In this document: one piece after another, positions 1 through 7,888 of the stretch
Numbering within the stretch: position 1 is the stretch's first letter
Layout of the letters: every line of letters begins with the position of its first letter
DNA from: Phreatobacter stygius
Lineage (GTDB): Bacteria > Pseudomonadota > Alphaproteobacteria > Rhizobiales > Phreatobacteraceae
DNA length: 64,000 nucleotides
Reading direction: 5' to 3'
NCBI RefSeq assembly: GCF_005144885.1
Contig: NZ_CP039690.1
Location: forward strand, 6,374,873 to 6,438,872
Program-made: the position numbers and the translations under genes
The notes under the pieces: generated by a model
The model's input: only the letters and a program-made list of their open reading frames with translations
What the model was told of the DNA's origin: nothing
Database searches by the model: none

Positions 1-647
1 ACATGTTTGACGTTCATCCGCGGCTCGACCTTGACCGAGAAATCCGCCTGCAGCACGCCATTGGTCATCCGCTCGGTCATTTCGGTCGCGGCATTGCCGA
101 CATCGATCTGCGAACAGACGATCTGGTCGGCGCGGCCCTCGAGCGAGATCGACTTGGTGAGGCCGAGAATGGCGTGTTTGGTGGCGGTATAGGGCGCCGA
201 ATAGGGCCTCGGCGCATAGGCCGAGATCGAGCCGTTATTGATGATCCGGCCGCCTTTAGGCGACTGGACGCGCATCAATCGCATGGCCTCCTGGGCACAC
301 AGGAACGAGCCGGTCAGGTTGACGTCCACCACCTGTTTCCACTGGGCAACGGTGAGCTGATCCATCGGGATCGCCGGCGCGCCCATGCCGGCGTTGTTGA
401 ACAGCACGTCGATGCGGCCGAACCTGTCCTTCACCGCCTTGAACAGGGCGGCAACCGAGGCTTCGTCGGAGACATCGGTCGGCACCGCGACGACCGTGCC
501 GGCGCCGGCCGCGGCGACCGTCTTGTCCAGCTCGTCCTTGCGCCTTCCGGCGGCGACCACCGCATAGCCCGCGGCGGCCAGTGCAAGCGCCGAGGCGCGC
601 CCGATGCCGGAGCCTGCTCCGGTGACGACGGCGATCTTCTGCGGCAT
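1..647 (-). CDS. SDR family NAD(P)-dependent oxidoreductase (3' end outside window)
   Basis: Classical short-chain dehydrogenase/reductase, a soluble NAD(P)-dependent enzyme; the substrate cannot be read from sequence. Translation from the ATG at 647 gives the cofactor loop TGAGSGIGR at about residues 9-17, the NNAG motif near residue 90, the catalytic serine in NGSIS and the Tyr/Lys pair in YTATK. The start lies about 8 bases behind GGGAGG. About 215 codons are present before the window edge; the family is usually about 250 residues, so only the C-terminal end is missing. It is the next gene on this strand after the TonB receptor but 149 bases separate them, so co-transcription is possible, not shown. 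Confidence 0.85.
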   Translation of the reverse strand, partial: MPQKIAVVTGAGSGIGRASALALAAAGYAVVAAGRRKDELDKTVAAAGAGTVVAVPTDVSDEASVAALFKAVKDRFGRIDVLFNNAGMGAPAIPMDQLTVAQWKQVVDVNLTGSFLCAQEAMRLMRVQSPKGGRIINNGSISAYAPRPYSAPYTATKHAILGLTKSISLEGRADQIVCSQIDVGNAATEMTERMTNGVLQADFSVKVEPRMNVKH

Positions 648-796
648 GTCTTGGATCCTCCCGATCAACGCCCTTGCGGCGCGGTTTTTGTCGGCGCGCA
701 CACTGGCCGAAACCCGTGTGCGTGTCGACTATGGGCAGGCCAAGGGGAGGGATGCGACGGGCTCGGATCCGGGCAAGCCGGCCGGCCATGCCGCGA

Positions 797-2833
797 TCAG
801 TCGCCCAGGCGCACGCGCAAGCCGGCATAAACCGCCGCGCCGCCGGCATTGTAGCCATAGACCTCCTGATAACGCTGGCCGAAAACGTTCTCGCCGCGGA
901 TATAGGCGGTGGCGTTCCGGGTCACGTCGTAGGAGAGCTGGGCGCCGACCAGCGTATAGGCCCTGAGATAGACGTCGCTTGTCCCGAGTGGCCCGAAGAA
1001 CCGGTCGCGCATCGTGCCGTTATGGGCAAGCGTCACGGTGAACTTGCCCCGGTCCCCGGCGAAGGCGGCGGTGGCCGACAGGCTTGCCGCATGTTTCGGC
1101 CGGCGCGCCGCCTCCTTGAACACATAGCCCGCAAACGTGTTCTCCGCCGAACGCGTATCGGTATAGGTGTAGGACGCGCTGATCCGCAGCCAGTCGAGCG
1201 GCCTGGCCGTGACCGAGGCCTCGACGCCCTGGCGCGAGGTCGCGAAAGGCAGGTTCTCGACCGTGGTGCCGGAGCCGACGATCTCGTTTTCCAGATTGGC
1301 CCGGAAATAGGTCAGGTCGGTGATCAGCCGGCCGCCGAACCAGCGCTGCTCGATACCGGCATCCCAGCCGATCGACTGCTCCGGCCGGAGATTTGGATTA
1401 CCGACAAAGGTGTTGGTGAAACCGAACTGCTCGATGAAGGTCGGATTGGTCACGCCCTTGCCGAGCGAGGCATGCAGCCTGGTGCCGGTGTCGAAGCTCT
1501 GGGCGGCGGTGACCCGCCAGGTCGCGGCATTGCGGAACGACGAATTCCAGTCCTGGCGCAGCGCCGCCGACAAGGCAAAGCCGGTCGGAAGACTGAGCAG
1601 GTATTCGCCATAGAGGCCCTTGCGCTCGCGGCTCTGGCCCGTTCCGGCGAAACCGCCATTGACGAAGGGGCCGAAGAAACCGTCGCTCTCGTAATAATAG
1701 CGGAAGCGCTCGCGCACGATCTCGGCGCCGCCGACCAGCGTGTGGCGGGCGCCCAGAAAACCGGGCGTCTCGAACGTATAGGCCGAACGGTATTCCGCCC
1801 GGTTGCGCTCGGTCTGCGACCAGAAGGCCTGGCGTTCGAGAAAGCCGAAGGAACTGACATAGGCATCGGCGGCATTGGTGTTCTGGCGCGACGTGTCGGC
1901 GGAAAATTTCTGGATCCAGCGGCCGTCGGCCAGGCTGACGGTGCCGACGATCCGGCCTTGCAGGTCATTGGTCGTGCCCCGACCGGACCCATTGGCCAGA
2001 AAGCCGTAATTGGGGTCGGTGGCAAAACCCGGTCCGAAGGCGCTGTTGGCCGGGTTGTAGAAGCCGGTGCGGCTGACCATCCTGAGCGTGGCCTCGAGAT
2101 TGAACCAGTCGGAAAGGTCGGCGCCGAGCTTGGCGCTGAACGACCCCATCTCGGAGCCGTTCGGCCGTGTCGTGCCGGGCGCGACGACGAAGCCGCCGGC
2201 ACGCAGGCCCGAGACCGACAGGGCGCCGTAGAGCGGTCCTTGCGCGCCGCGCACCGAGGCCGAGCCTTGCAGCGTGCCGAACGAACCGCCTTCGAGGCGG
2301 GCGGTCAGCTCGGGCCTGGCCAGTCCGCGGCCGGACTTGGTCGTGATCAGGATGACGCCGGACTGGGCGTTCGGCCCCCAGATGCCGGATTGCGGTCCGC
2401 GCACCACCTCGATCCGCTCGATAGTGTCGACCGGCAGGTTGGCGAGGTCGCTGTCGCCATTGTTCACGTCGTTGATCGGCACGCCATCGACCACGACAAG
2501 GGTATGATTCGCCTCGGCGCCGCGAATGCGGACCTGGCTCAGGCCGCCGCGGCCACCGCCCTGGCCGATGGCGACACCCGGCACCAGCCGCAGCACGTCG
2601 GGCAGCGTCTGGGCGCCCTGGTTGCGCATGTCTTCGGCGGTGATCACGGTGACCGCCGAACCGACGCGCGGCGCTTCGACCGGCACGGTGCTGGCGCCAT
2701 AGACCATGATGTCGGGCAGCGGGATGGCCGGTTGCGTGGCCTGCTGGGCCAAGGCTGGCAGAGCGAAGACAGGCAGAGCCAAGGCCGGCAGGGCGAGAAG
2801 GCTGGTGAGGCTGAGGATCAGGCGTTGCGCCAT
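797..2833 (-). CDS. btuB: TonB-dependent outer-membrane receptor, BtuB-like (cobalamin uptake)
   Basis: Outer-membrane beta-barrel receptor that would import cobalamin or another corrinoid using TonB energy. The 678-residue product has a signal peptide ending near ALAQQ (about residue 30), a plug domain with TLPDVLRLVPGV, VRIRGAEANHTLVVVDGV and IERIEVVRGPQS, then a long barrel with many alternating aromatic strands. I chose the ATG at 2833 over an in-frame GTG at 2857 because CGGAGA sits just upstream and the shorter protein begins directly with the signal peptide. The substrate call rests mainly on the cobalamin riboswitch in its leader. No btuCDF or cobalamin biosynthesis gene is nearby, so the inner-membrane transporter must be elsewhere. 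Confidence 0.9.
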   Translation of the reverse strand: MAQRLILSLTSLLALPALALPVFALPALAQQATQPAIPLPDIMVYGASTVPVEAPRVGSAVTVITAEDMRNQGAQTLPDVLRLVPGVAIGQGGGRGGLSQVRIRGAEANHTLVVVDGVPINDVNNGDSDLANLPVDTIERIEVVRGPQSGIWGPNAQSGVILITTKSGRGLARPELTARLEGGSFGTLQGSASVRGAQGPLYGALSVSGLRAGGFVVAPGTTRPNGSEMGSFSAKLGADLSDWFNLEATLRMVSRTGFYNPANSAFGPGFATDPNYGFLANGSGRGTTNDLQGRIVGTVSLADGRWIQKFSADTSRQNTNAADAYVSSFGFLERQAFWSQTERNRAEYRSAYTFETPGFLGARHTLVGGAEIVRERFRYYYESDGFFGPFVNGGFAGTGQSRERKGLYGEYLLSLPTGFALSAALRQDWNSSFRNAATWRVTAAQSFDTGTRLHASLGKGVTNPTFIEQFGFTNTFVGNPNLRPEQSIGWDAGIEQRWFGGRLITDLTYFRANLENEIVGSGTTVENLPFATSRQGVEASVTARPLDWLRISASYTYTDTRSAENTFAGYVFKEAARRPKHAASLSATAAFAGDRGKFTVTLAHNGTMRDRFFGPLGTSDVYLRAYTLVGAQLSYDVTRNATAYIRGENVFGQRYQEVYGYNAGGAAVYAGLRVRLGD

Positions 2834-2986
2834 GGCGGATCTCCGCGGAAGGGACACGGGATCGCGGAAGCCTCAAGCTTCGAAGGCGACCCCATTGGCC
2901 CTCCGCGACATCAGGTGTCACCGAAAAAGCGGCTGCCCGCTCCCCGCACGCGCCATCCCGCACGTTCGGACAGTGACGTCGCGGCG

Positions 2987-3180
2987 GCCGGTCTCCTGGC
3001 TTGCGGGTCGTTGCCGGGGCTCCGCCTTCCCGAGGGCCGAAACTGGCCGTCAGTGGCATTCAGGAACCGGCTCGCCGCTCACAGTTGCGGGGGCAGCTGC
3101 GGATTTGCGCTGGACGTCGAACGGGGCCTGCCGGGCAGGTTTGGTCGTCGGTCCGGTGCTCACCGCATTCCCGTGGCCAT
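2987..3180 (-). promoter_or_regulatory. Cobalamin (adenosylcobalamin) riboswitch
   Basis: On the minus strand the region holds the cobalamin aptamer signatures in order: a core with GCAAATCCGCAGCTGCC, then CCCCCGCAACTGTGAGCGGC, then the CGGGAAGGCGGAG segment, and finally the B12 box AGCCAGGAGACCGGCC at about 2986-3001. It lies about 155 bases before the btuB start codon, in the right orientation to shut down btuB when cobalamin is plentiful. Boundaries are approximate. Confidence 0.93.
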
Positions 3181-3253
3181 TGCAAGCAATGGCCGCCGTC
3201 GCGAGTTCCGCTAAAAGGCGGGCTCGTCACGGTTTTGTCAATTGTCGGAAAGA

Positions 3254-3290
3254 AACAGCCCGTCCTGGCGTTCGGCCAAGGCGGGCTGTT
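3254..3290 (-). terminator. Hairpin terminator of the MBL-fold hydrolase gene
   Basis: Inverted repeat AACAGCCCG / CGGGCTGTT with a second inner pairing (TGGC/GCCA). On the minus strand it is followed by TTTCTTTCC. It lies 49 bases after the stop of the hydrolase gene, which fits an intrinsic terminator. Confidence 0.6.
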
Positions 3291-3318
3291 CAAAGCCGGG
3301 CTGTTCAAAGCCGGGCTG
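3283..3318. repeat. 15-bp tandem repeat, about 2.4 copies
   Basis: The unit gggctgttcaaagcc occurs twice in a row (3283-3297 and 3298-3312) followed by a partial third copy. It overlaps one arm of the terminator hairpin, so the repeat probably arose by slippage of the terminator arm. Confidence 0.8.
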
Positions 3319-3338
3319 GTGTCAGAGGTCCAATGCGA

Positions 3339-4313
3339 TCAGACCGCCTGGCTCCACTGCACCGGCACGAGCTGGAAGCCATTGCCGTCCTTGGCGATGA
3401 AGCCGGTGGCCGGGAAGGGCGCGTGGTAAAAATGCACCTGGGTCCGCTCGGTCGACACCATGTCGAGGACGCGCCGGCGGGTTGCCCGCGCCATGTCGGC
3501 ATCCTGGTCGAAAATCGCCGACCAGTCGGGGTTGCGCACGAACAGCGCGGGATGACTGGTGATGTCGGCGAGGTAGGTCAATTTGGCATTGCCCGAGGCG
3601 ATGCCGAAGATGGTGTGGCCGGGCGAATGGCCGTGAGCCGCGACCGAGGTGATGCCCGGCGCCACTTCCGCGCCCGGCGTGAAGCGCTTCACCTGCGCGG
3701 CGATCGGCTGGAACACCCGGCGGGCATTCTGGAACCCGCCGCGCGCGCCATCCGGCGCCTGGCCCATGCGCTCGTCCGACATCCAGAAGTCCCATTCCGG
3801 CGCCGGCACGTTGATCTCGGCATTGGCGAAGACCGCGGTGCCGTCCTTCAGCCGGATGCCGTTGATATGGTCGCCGTGGAAATGGCTGATGACGATCGAA
3901 TTGACCTGGGCCGGATCGAAGCCGGCGGCGCGGAAATTGCGCATCCAGACGCCGCTGGTCGGCGCGCCCGAATCGCCATTGCCGGTGTCGATCAGCACCA
4001 GCCTGCCGCCGGTTTGCACGACCAGCGTGGTGAAAGTGTTCTGGAACGCATCGGTCGGCAGGAACGACTTGCGCATGGCGTCCTGGACATCGGCGAGCGG
4101 CGCATTGCGGACGAACCCGTCGAGCGGCCTGAGGGCGAAACCGTCATTGATCGCGGTGACCGTGATGTCGCCGACCTTGTAGCGGTAGAAGCCCGGCGCC
4201 TGGGCCGGAGCGGCGGTCTGGGCTTGCGCTGGGCTGATCATGGCGCTGGTTCCAATCGCGGGAGCGGCGACCGCGACCGCACTGGCGGCTAGGGCATGAC
4301 GACGTGTGATCAT
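3339..4313 (-). CDS. MBL-fold metallo-hydrolase with Tat signal
   Basis: Metallo-beta-lactamase-fold hydrolase of 324 residues, likely periplasmic. The N-terminus MITRRHALAASAVAVAA has the twin-arginine pair and a cleavage site near AQAQT. Zinc ligands are visible in SHFHGDH, the later AAHGHSPGH and in YLADITSHP. Substrate unknown. The ATG at 4313 was chosen over upstream in-frame codons because it begins the Tat leader directly. The product resembles the second MBL protein in this window (55011-55970): both have an AEWDFW segment after the first metal site, GHxPGH, and a closing acidic/arginine-rich helix. That second copy belongs to the Sox cluster; this one stands alone between btuB and tRNA-Thr. 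Confidence 0.87.
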   Translation of the reverse strand: MITRRHALAASAVAVAAPAIGTSAMISPAQAQTAAPAQAPGFYRYKVGDITVTAINDGFALRPLDGFVRNAPLADVQDAMRKSFLPTDAFQNTFTTLVVQTGGRLVLIDTGNGDSGAPTSGVWMRNFRAAGFDPAQVNSIVISHFHGDHINGIRLKDGTAVFANAEINVPAPEWDFWMSDERMGQAPDGARGGFQNARRVFQPIAAQVKRFTPGAEVAPGITSVAAHGHSPGHTIFGIASGNAKLTYLADITSHPALFVRNPDWSAIFDQDADMARATRRRVLDMVSTERTQVHFYHAPFPATGFIAKDGNGFQLVPVQWSQAV

Positions 4314-4459
4314 TGTGGCGTCTCCGGCAGCGGGTGCAACGAGGGGTTGGCGTTGCGACGCTAATCTGCACGAATGACTTGGGAAAGACCTGCGCTCGCC
4401 GGCGCAAATCACGGCCTCGTGAAGCGTTTCGGCCGCGCCGGCGGAACGCCGTCAGGGAA

Positions 4460-4535
4460 TGGTGCCGGCAGCGGGACTCGAACTCGCGACCTACCGCTTA
4501 CAAGGCGGTTGCTCTACCAACTGAGCTATGCCGGC
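4460..4535 (-). tRNA. tRNA-Thr (TGT)
   Basis: Seventy-six bases fold as a tRNA on the minus strand: acceptor GCCGGCA pairs with TGCCGGC, D-arm GCTCAGTTGGTAGAGC, anticodon stem ACCGC/GCGGT around loop CTTGTAA with anticodon TGT, T-arm with GTTCGAAC, and an encoded 3' CCA. Confidence 0.97.
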
Positions 4536-4646
4536 CCATATCGGCATCGGCCTAGCAATGCGGGGCTCCGCGCGCAAGAGTGCCGAGCCGATTATGGCAC
4601 CGCGGCCGTTCACAGCGCCGCGCTGAACGCTGCTCCCCCAGACATG

Positions 4647-4678
4647 AAAAAACGCCGGGGTGGAGGAGCCCCGGCGTT
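4647..4678 (-). terminator. Intrinsic terminator of small-protein unit A
   Basis: Stem AACGCCGGGG / CCCCGGCGTT followed on the minus strand by a run of six T. It lies about 58 bases after the stop of the last gene of unit A. The same stem recurs at 5806, 7269, 8115 and 8663. Confidence 0.9.
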
Positions 4679-4735
4679 GGTCTTGGAAGTACCGGCTTCA
4701 GGCCGGCACGCACTCAAGGTCTGGTTGAACCCTGT

Positions 4736-4987
4736 TCAGTTCGACGAAGAGAAGGCCGAGGACGGCACGACTTCGCGCTGGATCAGGCTGCGCTCGGCAT
4801 TGTTGACGCCGACGGCCTGGCCGCCGAACGCGCGAGGCGAGGTGAACTCGCGCGGCTGGTTCGGAGCATAGGTGGTGACCGAGGGGGTCTGGATGAAACC
4901 GGCGGCGTCGCTCATGCCCTGAGCGAAGGCGGGAGCCGCGACGGCGAGCGGAGCGAGCAGCGCGGCGGCAAGGATGAACTTCTTCAT
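4736..4987 (-). CDS. Small secreted protein, tandem paralogue 1 (unit A, second gene)
   Basis: Unrecognised 83-residue protein. It has a clear signal peptide (MKKF, hydrophobic core, AFA cleavage site near residue 22) and a cysteine-free mature chain of about 60 residues. The mature part carries the array's two conserved blocks: TPSVTTYAPNQPREF and a C-terminal LIQREVVPSSAFSS. ATG at 4987 is chosen because GGAGA lies 7 bases upstream; an in-frame ATG at 4999 lacks spacing. It is nearly identical to paralogue 3, including the GGQ-VGV-NAER segment, so units A and B look like a recent duplication. It follows paralogue 2 with a short gap, without its own promoter of the array type. Function unknown; envelope or extracellular location inferred. 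Confidence 0.85.
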   Translation of the reverse strand: MKKFILAAALLAPLAVAAPAFAQGMSDAAGFIQTPSVTTYAPNQPREFTSPRAFGGQAVGVNNAERSLIQREVVPSSAFSSSN

Positions 4988-5076
4988 GACAGTCTCCATT
5001 GGATGTCCCGGCGGCGGCATTGGCCTTGAGGGCCGGGCGGTTGGGTGTGGGGTCGGCGAACCATGTCCGCCGGTGA

Positions 5077-5304
5077 TCAGTTCCAGGAAGAGAAGGCCGA
5101 GGACGGCACGGCTTCGCGCTTGATCAGGCTCTGGTCGGCCTGCGAGACGCGGCCGGCCCGCGCCGAGAACTCACGCGGCTGGTTCGGGGCATAGGTCGTG
5201 ACCGAGGGGGTCTCGATGAAACCGGCGGCGTCCTGCTGGGCAAAAGCCGGAGCGGCGACGGCGAGCGGCGCGACCAAGGTCGCGGCAAGGATGAGCTTCT
5301 TCAT
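5077..5304 (-). CDS. Small secreted protein, tandem paralogue 2 (unit A, first gene)
   Basis: Unrecognised 75-residue secreted protein, first gene behind the unit A promoter. MKKLILAATLVAPLA forms the signal core and AFAQQ the likely cleavage site. The mature chain begins DAAGFIETPSVTTYAPNQ and ends with KREAVPSSAFSSWN, matching the family pattern; it lacks the GGQ-VGV insert of paralogues 1 and 3. Closest to paralogue 4. There is a long leader of about 90 bases between the predicted transcription start and the ATG. Function unknown. Confidence 0.85.
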   Translation of the reverse strand: MKKLILAATLVAPLAVAAPAFAQQDAAGFIETPSVTTYAPNQPREFSARAGRVSQADQSLIKREAVPSSAFSSWN

Positions 5305-5368
5305 AACGGTTATCCAACTGAGATCCCGGTGGGGAGGGACACGCCAAGCCCGGGATGTTTGTTTTGGT

Positions 5369-5394
5369 GTCGGCGGGAGGTGTCCGCCGTCGAC
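5369..5394 (-). promoter_or_regulatory. Conserved 5'-terminal leader hairpin, unit A
   Basis: Inverted repeat with GGCGG and CCGCC arms (flanked by GTCGAC/GTCG) located at the predicted 5' end of the unit A transcript, a few bases after the -10 box. An almost identical element is at 6529-6554, and diverged forms are near 7954-7979 and 8455-8486; unit C lacks it. It may protect the 5' end of the mRNA or bind a factor; this is inference. Confidence 0.5.
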
Positions 5395-5401
5395 ATTGCT
5401 G

Positions 5402-5430
5402 AGATAGGTGAGGTCAGATCGAATTGCCAG
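5402..5430 (-). promoter_or_regulatory. Promoter of small-protein unit A
   Basis: Minus-strand -35 CTGGCA and -10 CTATCT separated by exactly 17 bases. Directly upstream is the A/T-rich block TGCATTTTCTCATTTTTGTGA that recurs before the other unit promoters. The same arrangement is found before five units, which makes this one more than a chance match. Confidence 0.8.
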
Positions 5431-5454
5431 TCACAAAAATGAGAAAATGCATGC

Positions 5455-5805
5455 GACAAGGCGCCTCAGTAGTTTCATCAATGCATTGTCGCAATTCTTA
5501 CAATTGGGCGACGGGGCCGAGACGGGTCGCGCCTTTGGTCCTTCCATCATCAAGAAATGACGCGGTCAGAGCTGGAATCGATCCAGGTGACCTGGTTGTC
5601 CAGCGTCTTTGGGGTGTTCCATTCGCTTGATCGCAGCGATCCATGCTCATCACCGCGGCCGAAGTGATGGTTTCGTTTGCAGCGCCTCGAAACAACAAAT
5701 TGCGGAGGTGCATTTTTGTTCGAATGATTCGTGCTCATGGAATGCATGAGAGCGGATCAGGCAAGACGGCCGGCACGTTCGGGGGTCGACAAGAAAACGT
5801 CGGAC
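5455..5805. other. Intergenic stretch between units A and B, no gene recognised
   Basis: About 350 bases between the unit A promoter block and the unit B terminator. Short open frames exist on both strands but none has a convincing ribosome site, codon pattern or homology to the array. GC content is visibly lower than in the coding regions around it. I see no RNA gene signature. Confidence 0.5.
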
Positions 5806-5838
5806 AAGAAAACGCCGGGGTGGAGCGGCCCCGGCGTT
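5806..5838 (-). terminator. Intrinsic terminator of small-protein unit B
   Basis: Stem AACGCCGGGG / CCCCGGCGTT followed on the minus strand by TTTTCTT. It sits 57 bases after the stop of paralogue 3, the same geometry as in unit A. Confidence 0.88.
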
Positions 5839-5894
5839 GGTCTTGAAAGCACCGGCTTGAAGCCAGCGCGCACGCAAAGTCAGGTCGACCAGAT

Positions 5895-6146
5895 TCAGTT
5901 CGACGAAGAGAAGGCCGAGGACGGCACGACTTCGCGCTGGATCAGGTTGCGCTCGGCATTGCTGACGCCGACGGTCTGGCCGCCGAGCGAACGCTGCGAG
6001 GAGAATTCGCGCGGCTGGTTCGGCGCATAGGTGGTGATCGAGGGGGTTTCGATGAAACCGGCCGCATCGCCGCCACCCTGAGCGAAGGCGGGAGCCGCGA
6101 CGGCGAGCGGAGCGAGCAGCGCTGCGGCAAGGATGAACTTCTTCAT
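5895..6146 (-). CDS. Small secreted protein, tandem paralogue 3 (unit B, second gene)
   Basis: Unrecognised 83-residue secreted protein with the same signal peptide as paralogue 1 and a mature chain differing from it at only a handful of positions (for example GGGDAAGF for GMSDAAGF, SSQRSLGGQ for TSPRAFGGQ). It keeps LIQREVVPSSAFSSSN at the C-terminus. The start at 6146 follows GGAGACTGTC exactly as in paralogue 1, and the spacer to paralogue 4 is also near-identical to that between paralogues 1 and 2. Function unknown. Confidence 0.85.
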   Translation of the reverse strand: MKKFILAAALLAPLAVAAPAFAQGGGDAAGFIETPSITTYAPNQPREFSSQRSLGGQTVGVSNAERNLIQREVVPSSAFSSSN

Positions 6147-6235
6147 GACAGTCTCCATTGGATGTCCCGGCGACGGCATTCGCCTTGAAGGCCGGAAGGT
6201 GGGGTGTGGGGTCGGCGGACGATGTCCGCCGGTGG

Positions 6236-6463
6236 TCAGTTCGCCGCCGAGAAGGCCGAGGACGGCACGGCTTCGCGGTTGATCAGGCTGCCGGCAGCCC
6301 GGTCGTTCTGGGCCAGGCGGCCGGAAAATTCGCGCAGCTGGCTCGGGGCATAGGTCGTGACCGAGGGGGTCTCGATGAAACCGGCGGCGTCCTGCTGGGC
6401 GAAGGCCGGGGCAGCGACGGCGAGCGGGGCGAGCAGGGCGGCGGCGAGGATGAGCTTCTTCAT
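6236..6463 (-). CDS. Small secreted protein, tandem paralogue 4 (unit B, first gene)
   Basis: Unrecognised 75-residue secreted protein, first gene of unit B. Signal peptide MKKLILAAALLAPLA with AFAQQ cleavage site, then DAAGFIETPSVTTYAPSQ, then a family-typical end INREAVPSSAFSAAN. Closest to paralogue 2 in length and sequence, with a changed middle (GRLAQNDRAAG). The start at 6463 has GGAGACTGTC before it. A longer in-frame reading to 6583 runs through the leader hairpin and promoter and is rejected. Confidence 0.85.
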   Translation of the reverse strand: MKKLILAAALLAPLAVAAPAFAQQDAAGFIETPSVTTYAPSQLREFSGRLAQNDRAAGSLINREAVPSSAFSAAN

Positions 6464-6528
6464 GACAGTCTCCATTGGAAATTCCGGTGGTGGGAGGGAC
6501 ACGCCAGGTCCGGAATGTTTGTTTCGGT

Positions 6529-6554
6529 GTCGGCGGGAGGTGTCCGCCGTCGAC
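6529..6554 (-). promoter_or_regulatory. Conserved 5'-terminal leader hairpin, unit B
   Basis: Same GGCGG/CCGCC inverted repeat as in unit A, again placed within a few bases of the predicted transcription start. Confidence 0.5.
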
Positions 6555-6561
6555 ATCGCTG

Positions 6562-6590
6562 AGATAGGGGGTGTCTCGATCACTTGCCAA
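6562..6590 (-). promoter_or_regulatory. Promoter of small-protein unit B
   Basis: Minus-strand -35 TTGGCA and -10 CTATCT with 17 bases between, preceded by the shared block ending in TTTCGTGA. Same geometry as the other four units. Confidence 0.82.
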
Positions 6591-6679
6591 TCACGAAATT
6601 GAGAAAATGCAATTATAAAATCATTCCAACGTCAATTTGAATGCGCTGATGCAATTCTGGTGGAATCATGGCCGAACGA

Positions 6680-6703
6680 CGCCGACCTTAAAAAGGGTCG
6701 GCG
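6680..6703 (-). terminator. Hairpin after small-protein unit C (possible terminator)
   Basis: Stem CGCCGACC / GGTCGGCG with an eight-base loop, 86 bases after the stop of paralogue 5. It has no T-run on the minus strand, and its sequence differs from the shared terminator stem, so it is a weak terminator call. Unit C is the only unit without the common stem. Confidence 0.4.
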
Positions 6704-6788
6704 ATCCCGTTGATGGGTCAATCGACACAGAGCGGCCGACGCGAGGCCAGTGCGTGGCGTGCCAGCAAGGCGGTCGCGTCGGTGCCGG

Positions 6789-7031
6789 TCAGCTCGCCGA
6801 ACCGAACGCCGACGACGGCACGGCATCGCGCCGGGCTCGGTCGTTTGCTGTCGGATCGACGGCCGTGCCCCGGCCATGGCCGGCGAACGCGCTGGCAATA
6901 AATTCACGAGGTATGCCAGTGATATAGGTCGTCGTTTCCGGCGTGCCGACAAAACCTGAGGCATCATCGGCGAGCGCTGGGGCGGCGGCGAGGGGCACAA
7001 TCAAGGTCGCCACGAGGATGAGCTTGTTCAT
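6789..7031 (-). CDS. Small secreted protein, tandem paralogue 5 (unit C, diverged)
   Basis: Unrecognised 80-residue secreted protein and the only gene of unit C. Signal peptide MNKLILVATLIVPLA with cleavage near ALADD. The mature chain keeps a diverged first block (SGFVGTPETTTYITGIPREF) and the C-terminal RRDAVPSSAFGSAS, so it belongs to the family but is the most changed among the members that keep both blocks. Start at 7031 follows GGAGACTGTC. Function unknown. Confidence 0.82.
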   Translation of the reverse strand: MNKLILVATLIVPLAAAPALADDASGFVGTPETTTYITGIPREFIASAFAGHGRGTAVDPTANDRARRDAVPSSAFGSAS

Positions 7032-7117
7032 GACAGTCTCCATGGGGACCCCCGGTGATGGCAGGAACAGGCCGGATCCGGGGTTTTCGTTTGCCGCCTC
7101 CGCCGACGACCAAGCGG

Positions 7118-7146
7118 AGATAGGAATGAGGTCGCTCACGTGCCAA
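7118..7146 (-). promoter_or_regulatory. Promoter of small-protein unit C
   Basis: Minus-strand -35 TTGGCA and -10 CTATCT with 17 bases between; upstream CATTTTTGTGA block conserved. The leader hairpin seen in units A and B is not conserved here. Confidence 0.82.
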
Positions 7147-7268
7147 TCACAAAAATGGGAAAACGCAATGGGTGCGCCGCAACGATCTGTTTAGATTTGC
7201 GTTGACGCAGATCCCTGCCGCGGCGAGCGATTCGACGACCTCAGGTGCAACCGGGTGTTTTCAAGCAG

Positions 7269-7296
7269 AAAACGCCGGGGTTTGCGCCCCGGCGTT
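7269..7296 (-). terminator. Intrinsic terminator of small-protein unit D
   Basis: Stem AACGCCGGGG / CCCCGGCGTT with T-run on the minus strand, 57 bases after the stop of paralogue 6. Confidence 0.88.
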
Positions 7297-7352
7297 GGTG
7301 TTGGGAAGGACCGGCTTGGTGCCGGCCTGCAGGCGCGGTCGGCTGGACCAGG

Positions 7353-7574
7353 TCAGTTCGCCGACGAGAAGGCCGAGGACGGCACCTCGCGGTTGATCAG
7401 GCTCTGGCCGGCATTCGAGACCTGGCCGCGGCGAGCGGTGAACTCGCGCGGCTGGCTCGGCGCAGTGGTCGAAACACCAGGCGTTGCGATGAAGCCGGCC
7501 GTATCGTCGGCGAAAGCCGGGGCGGCCAGGGCGAGCGGGGCGACCAGGGTCGCTGCAAGGATGAACTTCTTCAT
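7353..7574 (-). CDS. Small secreted protein, tandem paralogue 6 (unit D, second gene)
   Basis: Unrecognised 73-residue secreted protein. Signal peptide MKKFILAATLVAPLA with AFADD cleavage site; first block TAGFIATPGVSTTAPSQPREF and end INREVPSSAFSSAN, one residue shorter than its relatives before the PSSAF motif. It has no promoter of the array type immediately upstream and follows paralogue 7 by 89 bases, so the two form a unit. Start at 7574 has GGAGACCATC upstream. Function unknown. Confidence 0.84.
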   Translation of the reverse strand: MKKFILAATLVAPLALAAPAFADDTAGFIATPGVSTTAPSQPREFTARRGQVSNAGQSLINREVPSSAFSSAN

Positions 7575-7663
7575 GATGGTCTCCATGTGTGTTGTCCGGC
7601 TGGCGGTGAGCGCTTCAGGCCGGGACTGTTCGAGTGTGCCGAGGCGCCAAGCGGCGTCGGTGG

Positions 7664-7888
7664 TCAGTTCGTGGACGAGAAAGCCGAGGACGGCACGACT
7701 TCGCGGCTGATCAGGCTCTGATCGGCGTTCGAGACCTGGCCGTGGCGGGCGGTGAACTCACGCGGCTGGTTCGGGGCATAGGTCGAAACGGCAGGGGTCT
7801 CGACGAACCCGGCGCTGTCGTCGGCAAGAGCCGGAGCGGCCAGGGCGAGCGGGGCGAAAAGGGTGGCGGCAAGGATCAGCTTCTTCAT
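7664..7888 (-). CDS. Small secreted protein, tandem paralogue 7 (unit D, first gene)
   Basis: Unrecognised 74-residue secreted protein, first gene of unit D. Signal peptide MKKLILAATLFAPLA, cleavage near ALADD, first block SAGFVETPAVSTYAPNQPREF and end ISREVVPSSAFSSTN. The middle HGQVSNADQS is shared with paralogue 6. Start at 7888 follows GGAGACTGTC. A longer reading to 8008 runs into the promoter and is rejected. Function unknown. Confidence 0.85.
   Translation of the reverse strand: MKKLILAATLFAPLALAAPALADDSAGFVETPAVSTYAPNQPREFTARHGQVSNADQSLISREVVPSSAFSSTN

Noticed and set aside
674-3214. An 846-codon open frame on the plus strand
   Set aside because: Antisense to btuB and its riboswitch, which have clear motifs and order.
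5424-5630. A 68-codon plus-strand frame in the unit A/B gap
   Set aside because: Starts inside the promoter block, no leader or ribosome site, no family resemblance.
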